Position numbers and translations under genes: made by a program. From Psococerastis gibbosa (Eukaryota; Arthropoda; Insecta; Psocodea; Psocidae), in the NCBI GenBank assembly GCA_963971405.1, contig OZ020484.1, forward strand, positions 30,216,770-30,280,769: a stretch of DNA of 64,000 nt. The letters are read 5' to 3'. The notes beneath the pieces were generated by a model, which saw only the letters and a list, made by a program, of their open reading frames with translations, was not told the DNA's origin and did no database searches. How positions within the stretch are numbered: position 1 is the stretch's first letter; each line of letters begins with the position of its first letter. This document shows positions 38,356 to 51,919 of this stretch, in pieces.

Positions 38356-38855
38356 TAGGGCGACCAGATATACTCTTCTCAAGAGTATTTATACTCTTTT
38401 GCGTTCCAAATTCGACATACTCTTTCTTTTTGTGCTTTTGATGCAAATATACTCTTTTTTAAACCAGATCCTACTCTTTTACTCTTTTACAGAATTTTCA
38501 GATAAATAGAAGTAACTTGGGTCGGATAAAAATACACAAGGTAGAATGGAATAATAATTTTTCAAGTAGGTAGCTATTGAAGAACCAGTAGAATCCGGGC
38601 TGATGGGCCGTGGTCGAAATGAAAGCGAACTTCCAAACGTTTCGTCAATATCTGCTGTCGACATCTTCAGTGGAACTGCGTAGGCTTCTAAGATTGTATC
38701 TCGGAGCCCGGATTCTACTGGTTCTTCATCCAACTGCGGCCGTGAAAGCCTTTGCTGCTTGGCTTTTACGTATATAGATCTTGTAATGTATATATATAAA
38801 TATCTTGCATAGGCCCTATATACTCTTTTTCCGTTTTGGAAATCTGGCCACCCTA
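38356..38855. mobile_element. hAT-type element, 500 bp, TAGGGYGRCCAGA ends
   Basis: Ends TAGGGCGACCAGATA / TAGGGTGGCCAGATT. The 8-bp flanks CACAAATC (38348-38355) and CAGAAATC (38856-38863) match at 7 of 8. TACTCTTTT is repeated many times near both ends. Inside is an inverted repeat (GAAGAACCAGTAGAATCCGG near 38578 and its complement near 38708) around a segment containing GTTTCGTCAATATCTGC. That segment resembles sequence I associate with Penelope-like elements. Confidence 0.8.
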
Positions 38856-39602
38856 CAGAAATCACAATTTTGCGACATCGTAAGTAGGATCCTGCATAGC
38901 CACATTACAAGACTTCAAAAGACTTATTTTACTAGCATGCCACATACACTTGAGCATTGTGTAACTAACTGAATTTATAGCTTCGCTCCATAGCAGTGCC
39001 TAGATGAATATGCATGAAGTAAACTACATACTTTAACTATCAACTTCTTGAAGCCCTCTACTGCTCCCTTTATATAAATACCGATTGGAATAGTTTAAAA
39101 CTCAATGTAATACACCTTTTTATGGGCTTCTACCGTGTATCGTGATCCCAGTTTGTGGTTGAGCAATTCGGAAGGAAGTTCGTAATTTGTGTTCAGTCGT
39201 AATGCGCTTTAATTCGCTTTATTGTTATACGCTAATGGGAGACGGGGCCATTGGATTGTTTCAATATGAAAGACGGAGTAATCAGTTGTTTGATCGGAAC
39301 CAAGTTTGGTTAGCTCGGTGGAAAACAACTGTCGCGTTATTCTATTGTTTACGTTTTTCCGGCCCCAATTCCTCGAGTGACGTCTGAGGTTTTGCGTTCC
39401 ACCCAAAGTTAGGCTCGTCGTAATTGGGATATCCTACTCGTCTAGCTTAGCCTAAATATTTCTTATGGTCAACGCCTTTGCCCTTTGGGAACGGTGCTGC
39501 GGTCGGTGACTTTGGTTTAACAACATGCTGTTTTCCATAATTTAAACCTTGTGGTTTATGTACTGAATATGTAGTGGTTATAGTGGATCTACTTATTGTT
39601 TA

Positions 39603-39982
39603 GGCGCCCATTCCACCGACCGGCTAGGGCTATTTACAAAAACGGTGACGTGGTTGCAGACATTCAAGACTTAGGTGGCGTTTCCACCGACCTCGTATTG
39701 CAGAATGCAAATGACATTGACGGAAATTAGAATTTTTCTTTTTATAGAAATCTATTAAAATCTTTGTACTTAACATATCCCATGACGCCATTTTTTAATT
39801 TTAGTTTGTTTGTGATTTTACTGTATTATCAGTGATCAATTTTAACTATGGCATAAAGGAAAATAAACATTTCCGTCAATTCTGCAATGCGAGGTCGGTG
39901 GAAACCCCGCCTAAGTCTTGAATGTCTGCTACCACGTCACTGTTTTTGTAAATAGCTCTAGCCGGTCGGTGGAATGGGCGCC
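39603..39982. mobile_element. Fold-back MITE, 380 bp (group A)
   Basis: Arms of about 120 bp pair almost throughout: GGCGCCCATTCCACCGACC, TAGCTATTTACAAAAA-type and GACATTCAAGACTTAGG segments, then TTTCCACCGACCTCG. The AT-rich loop is near 39730-39860. A second ATTCCACC-like motif (TTTCCACCGACC) lies inside each arm. A hAT copy (39985) has inserted at its right tip. Confidence 0.85.
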
Positions 39983-39984
39983 AT

Positions 39985-40585
39985 CAGTGGCGGCTCGTGG
40001 TGTATCAAAATGGTGGGGCAACGAATTGTAATAAAGTAATAGCATATAACTTACCACTACTTGAATATCAAATAGATTCTTTGGCATTTCGATGTGGCAA
40101 ACAAGTCTATCACTCGCTGTTTACATTTTTGTAATATTTGTTTTAAATTGTTTACATTACCCTGCCTGGCCGTTGGGCAGAACCTGACTTCCCTAGTCAA
40201 AAATTCTTCTTTGAAAATTTTTATAATAATCATCAGTCATGACAAAATAGTGAAATTCTTCTCAAAAATAACTCTTATAATTATGATTTTAAAAAAATAC
40301 CAATATTCAACGATATTATTAATACGAAACATTTAAAGTCATTTTTGGGGCGCTGCCCCGCTGCCCATGTATAAATGCATATGGCATGAATTGCATTGCA
40401 AGGTCCATAAGAGAAAAGTTGTGTACACCTTTTCAATGGTGCGAACGATCTTCTTAACTTTTGCCTGACTCGGTTGCCATGGCGACCCGGGGCTAAATTG
40501 AAAATTGCCCCAAGTTGCCCAGAGCACGCACATAGCATAGCCGAATTGTAGCAGTTGCATTTTTCTTCAGAATAGTTTATTATTA

Positions 40586-40621
<36 letters not shown>

Positions 40622-40697
40622 AAGGAAATTGCTTTGTTTGCCTGTAAAATTATGGGAGGGCTGTAGCCCCAGTGCCCTTATGGACGAGCCGCCACTG
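39985..40697 (+). mobile_element. hAT-type non-autonomous element, 713 bp, copy 2
   Basis: Same element as 9442-10155, in the opposite orientation. Perfect 8-bp duplication GGCGCCAT at 39977-39984 and 40698-40705. The left duplication contains the last bases of the fold-back element next door, so this insertion is younger than that element. It carries a (TTA)n expansion near 40580-40620. Confidence 0.92.
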
Positions 40698-40740
40698 GGC
40701 GCCATAGCAGATTGACTAATACACTAATAGGGTTTGGGCA

Positions 40741-40813
40741 GGAATACTGGAAGGCACCGCCTTCTACCAATGCATGGTGGTGCCCTGAAGTATTCCTAAC
40801 CGATTCTTTCCAA
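40741..40813. repeat. 90-bp hairpin family, copy 1
   Basis: GGAATACTGGAAGGCACCGC ... TCTACCAATGCATGGTGGTG ... AGTATTCCTAACCGA, then CTTTCCAAG. The halves pair imperfectly. The central CCAATGCATGG is shared with 43702, and with one change with 60592. Confidence 0.7.
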
Positions 40814-42193
40814 GTGATGGTGGATCAGGCTTAAAAGAAAGGTGGTGTAGTTTCATAATTCATACATGTACATTTGACAATCCACCGGCAGGACACTTTG
40901 CACCAATTTCTCATGTTTTTGCACATTAAAAGGTACAAGTGTTATATTATATATTTAATACATTGTATGTTAAAACTATGACCGGCTCACATGTACCCTG
41001 GCATGGTAAAGGTATGCCCGAAAATAAATTTCCCATCAAGTTGTTCTCCACACATAAACAATACCGTTATTATCGACCCCTTTGTTAAATAGCACCATGG
41101 CCCTTTATTTCTCTCCCCTGTACTGCCTAGTGCCCAACAGTAAGAAAAGGTGAACCGCGAAAGCTAAATCTCTATGGTATAGTCGGTGGGTGGTCATTTT
41201 CTAATTTCGAAAAAAACGTTTCTTCCCTATCTCAAACGGCGCAACCTTCAACGAAACCTGTTGTACCGTATCCCCAAAATAATGTTGTCAAATTGTCATG
41301 GTAAAAAAAATGTCGAGGGGTAGTATCCCTAAGGTTATCTACCTCATTCAGCGACCAGCGTCTAGTTAGGCAAGGCCCTTGCAGGTTAATTTTGGGCTAG
41401 ATGCGCTTGGTATTCAGACAACCTTCCTCATTTTTGCAATTCTATCAAGGTTAACACCCACTCCCCTGTATCATCCACAAAAGGCTTTGTTCTGAGACTT
41501 TGGCCCCACACTGTTTTCTCGAGAATTTGGTTCTTCGTTGCCCTAACTCTAAAAAAATAGGATTTTTGGTTTGTTTTGTTTTTAGTTTATTCTTTTCTTG
41601 AAATTTTACTTAAATGGTTCATTCTGGAATCAATCATGTGGAATCAATTACCTGAACAGCCTGAATTAGAGGCGGATTAACCATTTTGCCGCCTGTGCCA
41701 GACCTGATATTTGAATACCCAGTACCAAAGGGAGAGAAGGGGGGGGGGGGTTGATAACATTAAATTAACTTTTGGTGTATTTTATACCCCTTACAATTAT
41801 TATTTTTCCTAAAAAAAAGTTATTTAGTAGTACATGACTATAGAATGTGACGTCATTTGTGATGCAGCGGAGTAGCAGCTAGTGATAGGATTACTAGTAC
41901 TAGTATTTGTATTCGAAATGTGACGTCATTTTCTTGTCACTCATGTCTGCCGGCGTTTAGGCGTTGAGTTCAATATATTAAAGAATAATTTATACGGGTA
42001 AAACGTAGGAATATAGGTAGATAGGTATGATATATGCAAACCACTACTTCTGTGTCATAAGTATCCTTAGTCGAGCAGCTCTAACTAAATGGAACATACC
42101 TTGTTTACGGGTTGTAAAAGTATTTATCAGCAATAGAAACATAAGATTGCAGTTTTGCCCTGTTTTTGCATGCTCGTGTTTACTTATCTTCCC

Positions 42194-42633
42194 CAAGATG
42201 GGCGCCGGTTCCATAAGGCTTGGTATGGCCCGGGCCATACCAATAATTTTAGGAATGACCACCTCATATTATTTTTAGTGTATTTTGATAAATAAATTCA
42301 CTATTTTACATTGCACTTATTTAGAAGAAATATATAATTTATTATTATTATTATTAATTATAATTTATTATGAAAATTAAAAATTAAAGGAAATGAAATC
42401 GTCAAATCGATTATTTAAATCGAAATTGGCGGGAGCGCTGAAGAGAGTTGGCGCGTTGATGACTGTCCACCTCGGCCAGGTTGATCTTTGATTTATTGAA
42501 ATGATAGCTACAGAGTGAAGCCATATATTTATTTGGGGAATTGACTTCTTCCCCCCCCCCCTTAAAAAAAAAGATTTCCTCGGGCAATGTTGGGCCATAC
42601 CAATAATTTTCACAACTCGGCGCCCATGTCTTG
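42194..42633. mobile_element. MITE-like element, TIR CCCCAAGA(CA)TGGGCGCCG
   Basis: The left end CAAGATGGGCGCCGG faces right end CAAGACATGGGCGCCGAG (other strand). Both ends also contain GGTATGGCCC / GGGCCATACC with AATAATTTT. No convincing target duplication is seen. A C tract lies at 42549. Confidence 0.6.
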
Positions 42634-43290
42634 GGGGGCCTTTGGGTGGAAATTGGCCACAAAACTTTGAAATTTACTGGCCTGAAATTGATGAGTTTAA
42701 TACTCTGGAAGTACAAAATCATATATCTATACGGTATTGATTCCGTTTATTGCTTGCATTCAATATTTCTGTTTATTAACTGAAAATGTATAAAAATAAT
42801 TATTAAAATAAATTACGACCGTGACCTTCGATGGGCTGGATCAAGAAATAGTGCGGGATCTCATTTGAGGCCGAGCCTTGAAAAATTAGAGTGGCGAGGG
42901 CTGCCATTGATACGGTTATGTGTGCATTATGCCGACACATCCTGCATTCCATCCTCTACAAGATCTGGATCTTGTTCTGAGCTGCCCTCGTCCCTTCACT
43001 GTCCCTTATTAGACCGAAAGAACCCATTCCCTGACTTTTGTAGCTCAGTTTTTGACTTATTAATTTGATTTTCATTTTACTATCATTTTTAATGGCAGCT
43101 CCCACGAATCGTGATGTCGTGATGAGTGAAATCCGAAAGACACTACGTTGAAAAATAAATGTTTGCTTTTATTTATTTTTTATCAGTTTCCGAAGCATGG
43201 CCAAATTAAGAGTAAGATCTGTTAGATTCTTTTCACCATAGGAAAAGCAACAATTGGTGGGAGCCGTCTTGAGAGTTGCTTCCATGGCCG

Positions 43291-43380
43291 CTTGAAAAGT
43301 CTCATTGAGGAATACTAGACGCATAGTCTTGCATTGGAACATAGCGGTATCTTCCCGTATTTCTTACCGAGGCTTTTCAA
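43291..43380. repeat. 90-bp hairpin family, copy 2 (diverged)
   Basis: CTTGAAAAGTCTCATTGAGG AATACT at the left pairs with GTATTTCTTACCGAGGCTTTTCAA at the right (split here into its parts). The central loop has diverged (TTGCATTGG in place of CCAATGCATGG). Confidence 0.65.
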
Positions 43381-43701
43381 TTGGTCATATACTTTATTAT
43401 AATTCAATTGATTAACAAAGGCAACTGCTACTTCGTCTTTAAATGCAATTTAATTATTCAATTATATTAATATCAACAACAAAATTATAGTTTACAAAAA
43501 TGTAATTGACATCCCGCAAGGCATTGGTCTGTGCGCGGCTTAACATTGGGTACCTATCTAAACATATAAAACCATCCATTATCAAAATATTAAGGTAAAA
43601 ACAGTTCATTCAATGTGAAATCGACATTTGGGGACTTAAGTAAAAATCAACACGTAGACAATTGATCATTGAACGATGGAAGTCATCCTTACCCACCATC
43701 A

Positions 43702-43791
43702 CTTGAAAAGTATCTCTGGGGAATACTGGGCGGCGCCGTCATCTACCAATGCATGGCTGTGCCACAGTATTTCTTACCGAGACTTTTCAAG
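43702..43791. repeat. 90-bp hairpin family, copy 3 (reference)
   Basis: CTTGAAAAGTATCTC opens the left arm and GAGACTTTTCAAG closes the right. Inner arms GGGGAATACTG and CAGTATTTCTTACC pair, and the loop region holds TCTACCAATGCATGG. It is 400 bp from copy 2 and is the best-formed hairpin of the four. Confidence 0.75.
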
Positions 43792-46700
43792 GGATATGGG
43801 CACTGTCCTTAATATAACTCACATTTTTAAATATTAAAAAAGTCAAAACTTCTGAATTCGTTTCGTCTGACAAATGAAATACAATTCTCATAATACTCCA
43901 AAGGGCCCGAAAATTTATTTAAATATTGACAAAGAAAAGGCGACAGTATCAAAACAAAAGGCTAAAATGATAATAATCCTCTATTCTGAATGCATTCCAC
44001 CCTCCGAGATGACGACTGCAATGGAAAAGGTAACAGCAAAAATACATTTTTCAAGGACAGAGACAACCCTATTTTTATATTAGGGGTGAACAGTTCTCAA
44101 AAGGAAGATGGGTTCACCTAGCCGCGATCCCTAGATGCAAATGCTGTGAGGTCTTACTTTGTTATTTGAACCCCATACCGCGTAAATTGAAAAAGAAAAC
44201 CGAAATCCCGAGTGCACCCCACATACTGGCCTTTAAACGCGCACAGGGGGTTGTAATCTTCGCATTTTGAACTGGTGGCGAAGCTTGGATCAGAAGGGGG
44301 CTGCAATAAAAACCGACTGCGGGGGGTCTCCCCAGTTACTACGCCTATCAATTAATGCGGCATCTCGAAGCGCCGGCCTTGATTTAACTTTTTGTCTTGT
44401 GGTTTTGCGTTATCTGAGTTTCATATCACGCCGTTTAGCTCCACTGTTTATCCAACTGGAAATCAGGAGGTACGATCTCGAATGCTTTTTTATGACCGCG
44501 AAAGATGTCGCCCAGCAATGATGGGGAGCTTGGGGGTTTTCATCACCAAAGTTAATCCCCCGTATAGGTCAAGTTCATGAATTCAATGCGAAAAATGAAT
44601 TGGCATACATAATGACTGATGATCATAATGATGTCAAATGGGGATATAGAAGTTTTTTTTGTTATTACAAAGTTGTTGCTTGTAGGAGGTTGGAGCCTGT
44701 CGAGTCTGTCGACTGTCGAGCCGGGTGGATTGTAGTTGGATCGGAACCTTTTTCCGCCCCTGTCAAGCCGAAACCTTTTTTGGAACCCGTGGTGGTGGTT
44801 TTTTCCCTGAACTGTCTATGCAGTTGAAGTTAAGTTACTAGTCAGTTCACTTAGTTGACATAACGCGCCAGAACGTGTCCCATCACACCACACATTTAAA
44901 GCGTAAGTTTCTCTATCCTAATTGCATTCTATTAGGCAAATGTAACTCAATGCTTGTTGAAGAATGATTCTAATACCTTACACACGTCACACCATAAACG
45001 CAAACAGTAGTTTACTTTTCATTGTGTTATTGATACAACTAAACCAGTACTTGTATTTTGTGAGGTGGCATTTGACTATTGGAGTACCTTTTCCTGATTT
45101 GTTGACGCAAATGGGCCTATGACCATTTTTTTTTTTTTTATCTCGGTGTGACATTTGACAAACAAACAGTTTCCGCAATCTTGCAAACATGCACTTTGTG
45201 AAACCGCATTCGATAAGTTGATGAAAGGAATGGATTAAGATAATCGTAGTCAGTATCATCTATAAAAATTATCAATGTTTCATAGGGATATTCTAATTTG
45301 GGCTATCTCTATAGAATCTTTCAATTTTTTTATGGTTGTCCCCAGAATATCACTATTTATTTCATTATTGGGTAAGTTATTATTTTCGATAATGTAATCA
45401 TATACTAGTATTGCATTGAATTTAGTTCTGAATTACAGCATTATAATTACTCCCTCAGGGAGTGTTCGCATTCTGAGACATGATTAACATTTTAATTGTT
45501 TTATAGAAAACAATTGGAATCTTAATTAAAACTAAAACATATACACTATACGTATTTTTTGTAGAGACAAAAATTTCATGAATTAGAAGATATTTTAATA
45601 CATAGTATGTAGGTGACACTAACACTAACACAGTTTGGCCAATGTTTATGAAAGCGTGAAAAAATTCATGGCAAGGTTTACGTTATTACTAAAATTCCCC
45701 AATTCTTCTCTCCTCACATTTCTCAGGATCTGTGAATCTAAAACTAATGCCCTAAAATGTTTAAAATGCAACCACTATCCGATTACTTATCTAGTGAAAA
45801 GGAATAAAAAATTGGGCTCCACACTAGGGGTCCTTGTAACCCACCAAGAGATGACAACCACTTGTATCTCAAATCTGCGCTCAATATCTCTTGAATTCTC
45901 GGGAATTTTGACGAAAAACATATCATAAAATTCCATCGACAAGACTGTATCATCTGCTTTAAAAGATTCTTTTACTTCTAATAACATTGTGCCCAAACCT
46001 TTCTTCTAACAGCGAGACACAGGAAAACCAAAACCTATGCCCGAATCTTTACCCAAATCTTAAAAAGTTACAGAGAGCTTTGACTCATCTGAAATTTCAA
46101 CAGAACCGGCGAAAATAATAAAATATTTGAATCAGACACAACTTTTCTTTGTGGCTATAATTTTATTACATTCCAAAACATTACCAAAAAGTCTCTAGTA
46201 AATTTTGATGTTATTGTGGCCTGGAAAATGCAAAACTGCCGGTGTCTTTAAAAAAGGCCGAAGGAGTGGTGCATGGTTTTCTACAATGACGCCTTCAGAG
46301 GGCAGAATAATAAGAGGAACCATAAAAAGTCGGAGAACGGAGCGCATGAGGAGTTGGTTTAAAGGAACGGGCGCCCCGCTGATCACGTAAATAGCCCAAC
46401 AAAATCAAGGCATTCTTGGTCCATGGACTCCTAACCGTGAGGCACAGTGTGCTCAAAAATCCGAATCGAAACCCTGGACAAACGAGTATCCCAGGCAACA
46501 ACAATGTTCTTTTTCTTTCAAAGGCAAATGTTTGTCTGATGCGATTGTTGTTGATTTTGGGAGTGATTTTCTTGTGCATATTGTAATATGTACTAATACT
46601 ATGTATACATTGTAATTAATTGGTTCACTATTTACCCGATTCCTGGGAAAATATGAAGAAAGTGGATTTTTTATCGAAACATTTTTTATTTCAGCTTTTT

Positions 46701-47761
46701 TTTAAATTCTATTCTGTCCTATTTGTCTTTTATCATTATTCTCGGTTGTTTTTTTTTTGTTGGGAATCCGAATGTTTCAGGGCATTCTGCAAAACTCATA
46801 CTGGATTCGATTGTATTTGTATACATAATATTATTTAATAATATGTTGATGACTATTAGAGTGTATTCGCTCCTTGAACCAGGATTTTTGGAAAAAAGAT
46901 TAAATTATATTCTAATTTGTAGCCTATATTTCGTATCACAACAATTAATTATGCGCTTTTACTTTTGAAAAGTCCTGGTAGGTATATTTAATTATCAAAT
47001 AATGATGGTATTGTGTATCAACAAAAATTCAATTAAAACACTAAATTAAAAAACAACACATCTAATTTCAAAATTGCCTTCGAGCCTATTTAATGCCCCA
47101 TTAAAAAATTTCGGTAAAAAACGTTTTTGGTGTGGAATCACAGTTTGCGTCATCAATCCCATAAGCGTGAGAAAGTCCGTTTGAAAGGTACGATGGTTCA
47201 GTGCCTGGGGAGACGTTACAAATTGACATCTTCACCCAAAGGATCATAGTAATTCTTCTGCAAAAAAACATGGATTTCTCCTTAAATAATGACGGGGTTC
47301 TTAAACGGTTCGGAACCTCCCTTGTAGTGTGAACATTAATCATCAAAATTTTATACATTTTTGCAGCCAATTTTTGCACGGGCTTGGAATTCCTCCGTTT
47401 CTTGAACTGGAATAACTTTTCAATTTATTCCGCATGGTTTCATTATTTCAGATTTCTCGTTTATCTCAGACTGCGCTAGGGTTTGTGTTCTTTTGATGCA
47501 GCAGCTTGTCTAGTGTGAATGTATATCGAAGTGTGTAAGCTAACGAATTCGGTTGTTACATTTTGAATCTTCAAATGGGTGAAACCTAGCTAGCCTTCTT
47601 AGATAGCTTCCCTATACTTTTATTTTTTTAAATCTTATACTGCTTACAATTTGTATTTTGTCGGTGTGTTTACGTGTGCTTTGTATAATTTGTCCGGGAT
47701 CAGGAATTGAAACTGTGACCAGCGATTATATACGTCGATTATTAAGTAGGGTTGATTATTA

Positions 47762-47821
47762 AGGTGCGTTCGAAGTAAATATATAAAGTATATGTACCTA
47801 TATGTACTTCGAACGCACCTA
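47762..47821. repeat. Fold-back, about 60 bp (AGGTGCGTTCGAAGTA arms)
   Basis: AGGTGCGTTCGAAGTA on the left pairs perfectly with TACTTCGAACGCACCT on the right around an AT loop. The A/T flanks resemble group A, but the tips differ. Confidence 0.7.
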
Positions 47822-47932
47822 ATACGGTATATGGTAGGATATAAAATGTATCTTATGTAACGCAGATTGTTGTAACCAAATCAATGTGCGATAAAAACGG
47901 TTACAACCTTCCGCAACAATTCGTATCGCTAA

Positions 47933-48480
47933 TTGTTACCCCAAGTAACGTGTTACGAACGGCAGTTACTGCTCTATAAAATCAAATCGTTTCAAAATGC
48001 AAGTTTAATACGCCATGGTAGGGGGACTAGAAAAGAGATTGGCCGTAACCTTATTGTTCCTCGACCTAATACTGAACATTTTAAACAATCTCATATATAT
48101 CGGTCAATAATCTTATACAACAATCTACCTTTGTCACAAAAAATTTCCATATCTTCTCACTAAACACCACCTTAACCAGTATGCCAAGAACATAAAATCA
48201 ATACTATACAATAATAAGTTACGTAGTTTTGTTATTTAAATTTTTTTTTGTTACCTTTAGTCCGCATAAAGTCATTAAAAAAAAATCATAGGTAATAAAG
48301 TCAATAACAATTTTGCATTATTCGCACGTATGAAACATTATTAAATTGGGGCCCATCACAGATTCATCTACAGGGTCCCTACCTTCCTCTGTACCTACTC
48401 TATATACTACTGTACTATAATTTTGTTTTGTTTTGTTATGTATGGATGAAGGAAATAAATACATTTATTTATTTATTTAA
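47933..48480 (+). pseudogene. LINE 3' end with (ATTT)n tail
   Basis: The + strand reads NASLIRHGRGTRKEIGRNL, IVPRPNTEHFKQSHIYRSI and ILYNNLPLSQKI. After a frameshift it continues KHHLNQYAKNIKSILYNNKL before a stop. The pattern (T-R... L-VPR--T---KQS---R...YN-LP) is the usual C-terminus of several LINE clades. The non-coding part runs to (ATTT)n at 48459-48479. No ATG-started frame or RT core is present: a 5'-truncated dead copy. Confidence 0.65.
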
Positions 48481-51400
48481 GTAGGTAATTGACATTTAAC
48501 GTAGCCTACCATACATACCTACCTTTTATCATTATTCTGCAAAATCAAAGAACGCACCCTAATATTTGAAACTGTTCAACATTTCTCATGTCCCACCGCT
48601 TACTGCTTACTTAACAATGGCTATACTACTGTAGAACTACAGCCTACAACTGATAGTAAACCCATGATGATGTATAAATTCCCTGTCGAGGAACTGAAAA
48701 GAGTGGGTGATGGATAGAAGGCAAAGTCGGCGGAAGGCTCCCGTCAAAAATGTAAATTTGGTAATGCACCGAAGCGTACAAGTCACCATTTTTGAAACGC
48801 GCAACGAAACATCAGCCCCTAATCATTTCGGGCACCCTCCTTTTAAAAGCCAGCTTTTCGGGGGTATAAAAAGAGCCCTGTTCCAGAGCCTTCAATCATT
48901 TGTATCTTTATAAATTTCGTTCAGTTAGGCATCACGTCTATTCTTAATTTAATGTTTTTGAAAATGTTTAGTCATATCAAGTAGTCACGTACTGCAGAGC
49001 TGATAAAAACAGGTGCATTTATCACGTGAAAAAAGTCAGTACGAAAAATTTTCCCTTCTATTATTAGAGTCCACGGACGGGCGGGAGGGCAGGCATCCAT
49101 ATGACCATAACCTATTAAGGAAACATTATGCTCATGCCCCCCTCCTTGAAATCCGTCACTACTAAAATTGCTCATCAGTGGCTAATTTTCTCACTGCTCC
49201 TAATTAAATCCTGAAACCTGAAACAAAAACGCAGGTGCCTCACAGCCTATCTCCGTGCAGGCACATAGTGTCAATATTTACCTTGTTTAAGGCTTCCCGT
49301 TCACACCGAGATCATTGTAAGGAAGTCTTTGTCAACGCTACCTTCAGGCATGGCATAATCCTGACGTACCTTCAATACTCCACCAACAGATTTAATGCCG
49401 TTGTTGTGACCCCACCTTTTTATTTATTTGAAGAAAGTATATTGTTTCTGTGCTACTGCTGATTTTGACCTCTAGGTCTATCGGATTATTTCTGTACAAG
49501 TGTGTGGCCACGTAAGAAAAAAAAGACTGGATTCAATTTATATATATTCTGGTGAATTTTCGGCCCCTTCCCGGTCTACCATTACAATTGACGGTCATTC
49601 AATTTAAATAATATCGCTACATAAGGTTCCTTGGTATAAACTGTCCCATAGATAGATTACCTCAAATACTTTTGCACTTCATTGTGCGGGCACGCATTCG
49701 CCATTAAACTTCTGCATACTGTTTTCATTTCTGTGAGCGGCGGACTCCAGCAAAATTCCAAAACCTGTATCAAAACGGTTTTGATTAAGGTAAATCGTCC
49801 CAAGAGGCCGAGAAGGCATCGTCGACCACCCAATGAACATTTTGAAAAACATCGGCGGCTTAAATAATATCACAGCGTTGCTATTGTGTTTAACAGATAT
49901 TGGCAGGATACTCCAAAGCAATCATTCCATGAGTTGTAATACTACTTATAAACTAACAAGTAATTCAGTGTAACTTAACATTTCGTTGCTATCATTCAGT
50001 AAAAATGTAGAAACCAAACATCGTAAGGAAAGGTTATACGCGTACCATGGAATTCCTCCATTCAGATGGCTTTGTTATGCCGCTAATCAAATTTTTCTAA
50101 TTCACATTAAAGAACGGAAATGGAATCAACATCTGCTTGTGTTAGGTAATTCAAACTGTTAAAAGAATCAGGATGAATTCGGATACGCATAGTATGCAAT
50201 AAATTTTGTACATTGGTTCTAGCCTTTTAATTTGTAACCCGTACATGTTACCACATTAGTATACTAGTAAATATAAGTATGTTAGTAATGAAATATTGAA
50301 ATGGAATAATCGTAAAATTGCGCATCTCTGAATCACTGTAAATTGCAATTCTGGCTGAGATATTTCGGATAAGCTATATTTAGCAATTTTCAACAAATAT
50401 AATTATTTGTCAACGGGTTATAGCTTGACATGGCAAATAGAAACAGAGGTACACATAAGCAAGGACTACAATCAGCCTACCAAACATATTTTCTTGGATT
50501 TGAAGGCCTTTAACAAAAATAACGTTGTTTAGACTGTCATTCATCGCAAATGACATTTCCGCCGCTTTTATTTTGCCAGCCTAATGTTTATGTGTTTGTA
50601 GTGCTAAGGATTTATTCAGTTGGCATTGACCATTTTACTGTACATACAGCTCATTTATCATCCGCATAGTTTAGTCAAAGTGCAATAATATTAAAAATAT
50701 TACCTAGCCTACTTCAACGATAGCTATAAAAATTAATTGAATTAATGGAATTGGACACACTCGTAAGTTTTGTAGGCGAATAAGTCAAATTTCACAGGAA
50801 ATAGTGCGACCAGGAATTGAAAATAACGATAACCTAGTTTTTTCGATTTTATAAATGTATGTTTATGAAAGTATTGCAGCATTGGAATGAAAACATTGTT
50901 CATTATTTCATGATCATCAATTTATGGCCGTATATTGATCGTAGAGAATAAATATTCCTCTAAATTTCCGGCAAATAATAATAATAAATTTTTTGTCCGA
51001 CACTTTGACACTAAATTTTGAAATTTTTGCTTCTATAGCCCAGCATACTTTCGCCTGTGGAAATAATTCGAAATGAGAGGGTTTCTATTATATTAAATTA
51101 ATGAAATCCTAAAATTAGCCACAACATTCGGAGAGGGGGTTGAAAATTCCCGTTTCCTGATAAATGTCTTGTAATTTATGCTGTCTCATCTCTCATTCCC
51201 GTGAAATTTAACATAGTACAAAAAACGGCTAAAGTGTTGGCTGATTCCGTCCTAAATCCGTAATATTTAAGTGATTTTTCAGTTAAAATTGCCTTCCCGC
51301 AATCCCGCTTGCCAAAATGGCCCAAGACTTCAATTTCAGCCAAATGGTAATCCTATAGGCATAACGCAACCTAATTTGTATTTTGAGAATGGTTCAGAGT

Positions 51401-51844
51401 GTGTAAAGAGCCATTGTGTTGGCCGCTGCCATGTTGTTGTTCACCCCTATGGCCATTTTATTTAAATGCGACCTGTTTAGGCAACAATCCCACACTCAAG
51501 GAGATTTCAAATGAGAGAGACTAAATCAGCCATTGACTACATTTGCATTATTGCTAAATGGTAAACCGTACGATTTCGTTGCTTTTTAATGGCGTCTTTC
51601 GTCGACTCCAAATTGAAGGTGTTTTTCTGAGGTATGGGTATTTACTATATACCACTGTTTATATATAATAATTGTTTCATGGCTATGAATACACAAGAAA
51701 CCGTTTCCCAAATTATTCCAAAGTTACTTCAATGTCACCGCAACGATATCTATGGGGTCCATCACAGAATTTTCTACCGGCTACCTTCCCCACATACTGT
51801 TTAACTGATACTTATGATGATTGTTTGGGAGGACGTGCGTAACA

Positions 51845-51919
51845 ACAAAGAAAGAAGAAAAAAATGTATTTATTTTCCATATGGGCGAATTTTGGGTCTT
51901 CCGGCCCACTCTCACAATT
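51845..51919 (-). repeat. Dispersed 3'-tail repeat (minus copy)
   Basis: On the minus strand it reads TGTGAGAGTGGGCCGGAAGA, then CCCAAAATTCGCCCATATGG and an ATAAATACATTTTT/CTTTCTTT end. It is the same unit as 61615-61699 and has a short GGGC/GCCC stem. Confidence 0.6.

Noticed and set aside
38578..38730. A hammerhead ribozyme core (CTGATG...GAAA with long flanking stem)
   Set aside because: The conserved A after CTGATG is absent, stem II would need a two-base loop, and no UH cleavage site precedes the closing strand of the stem.
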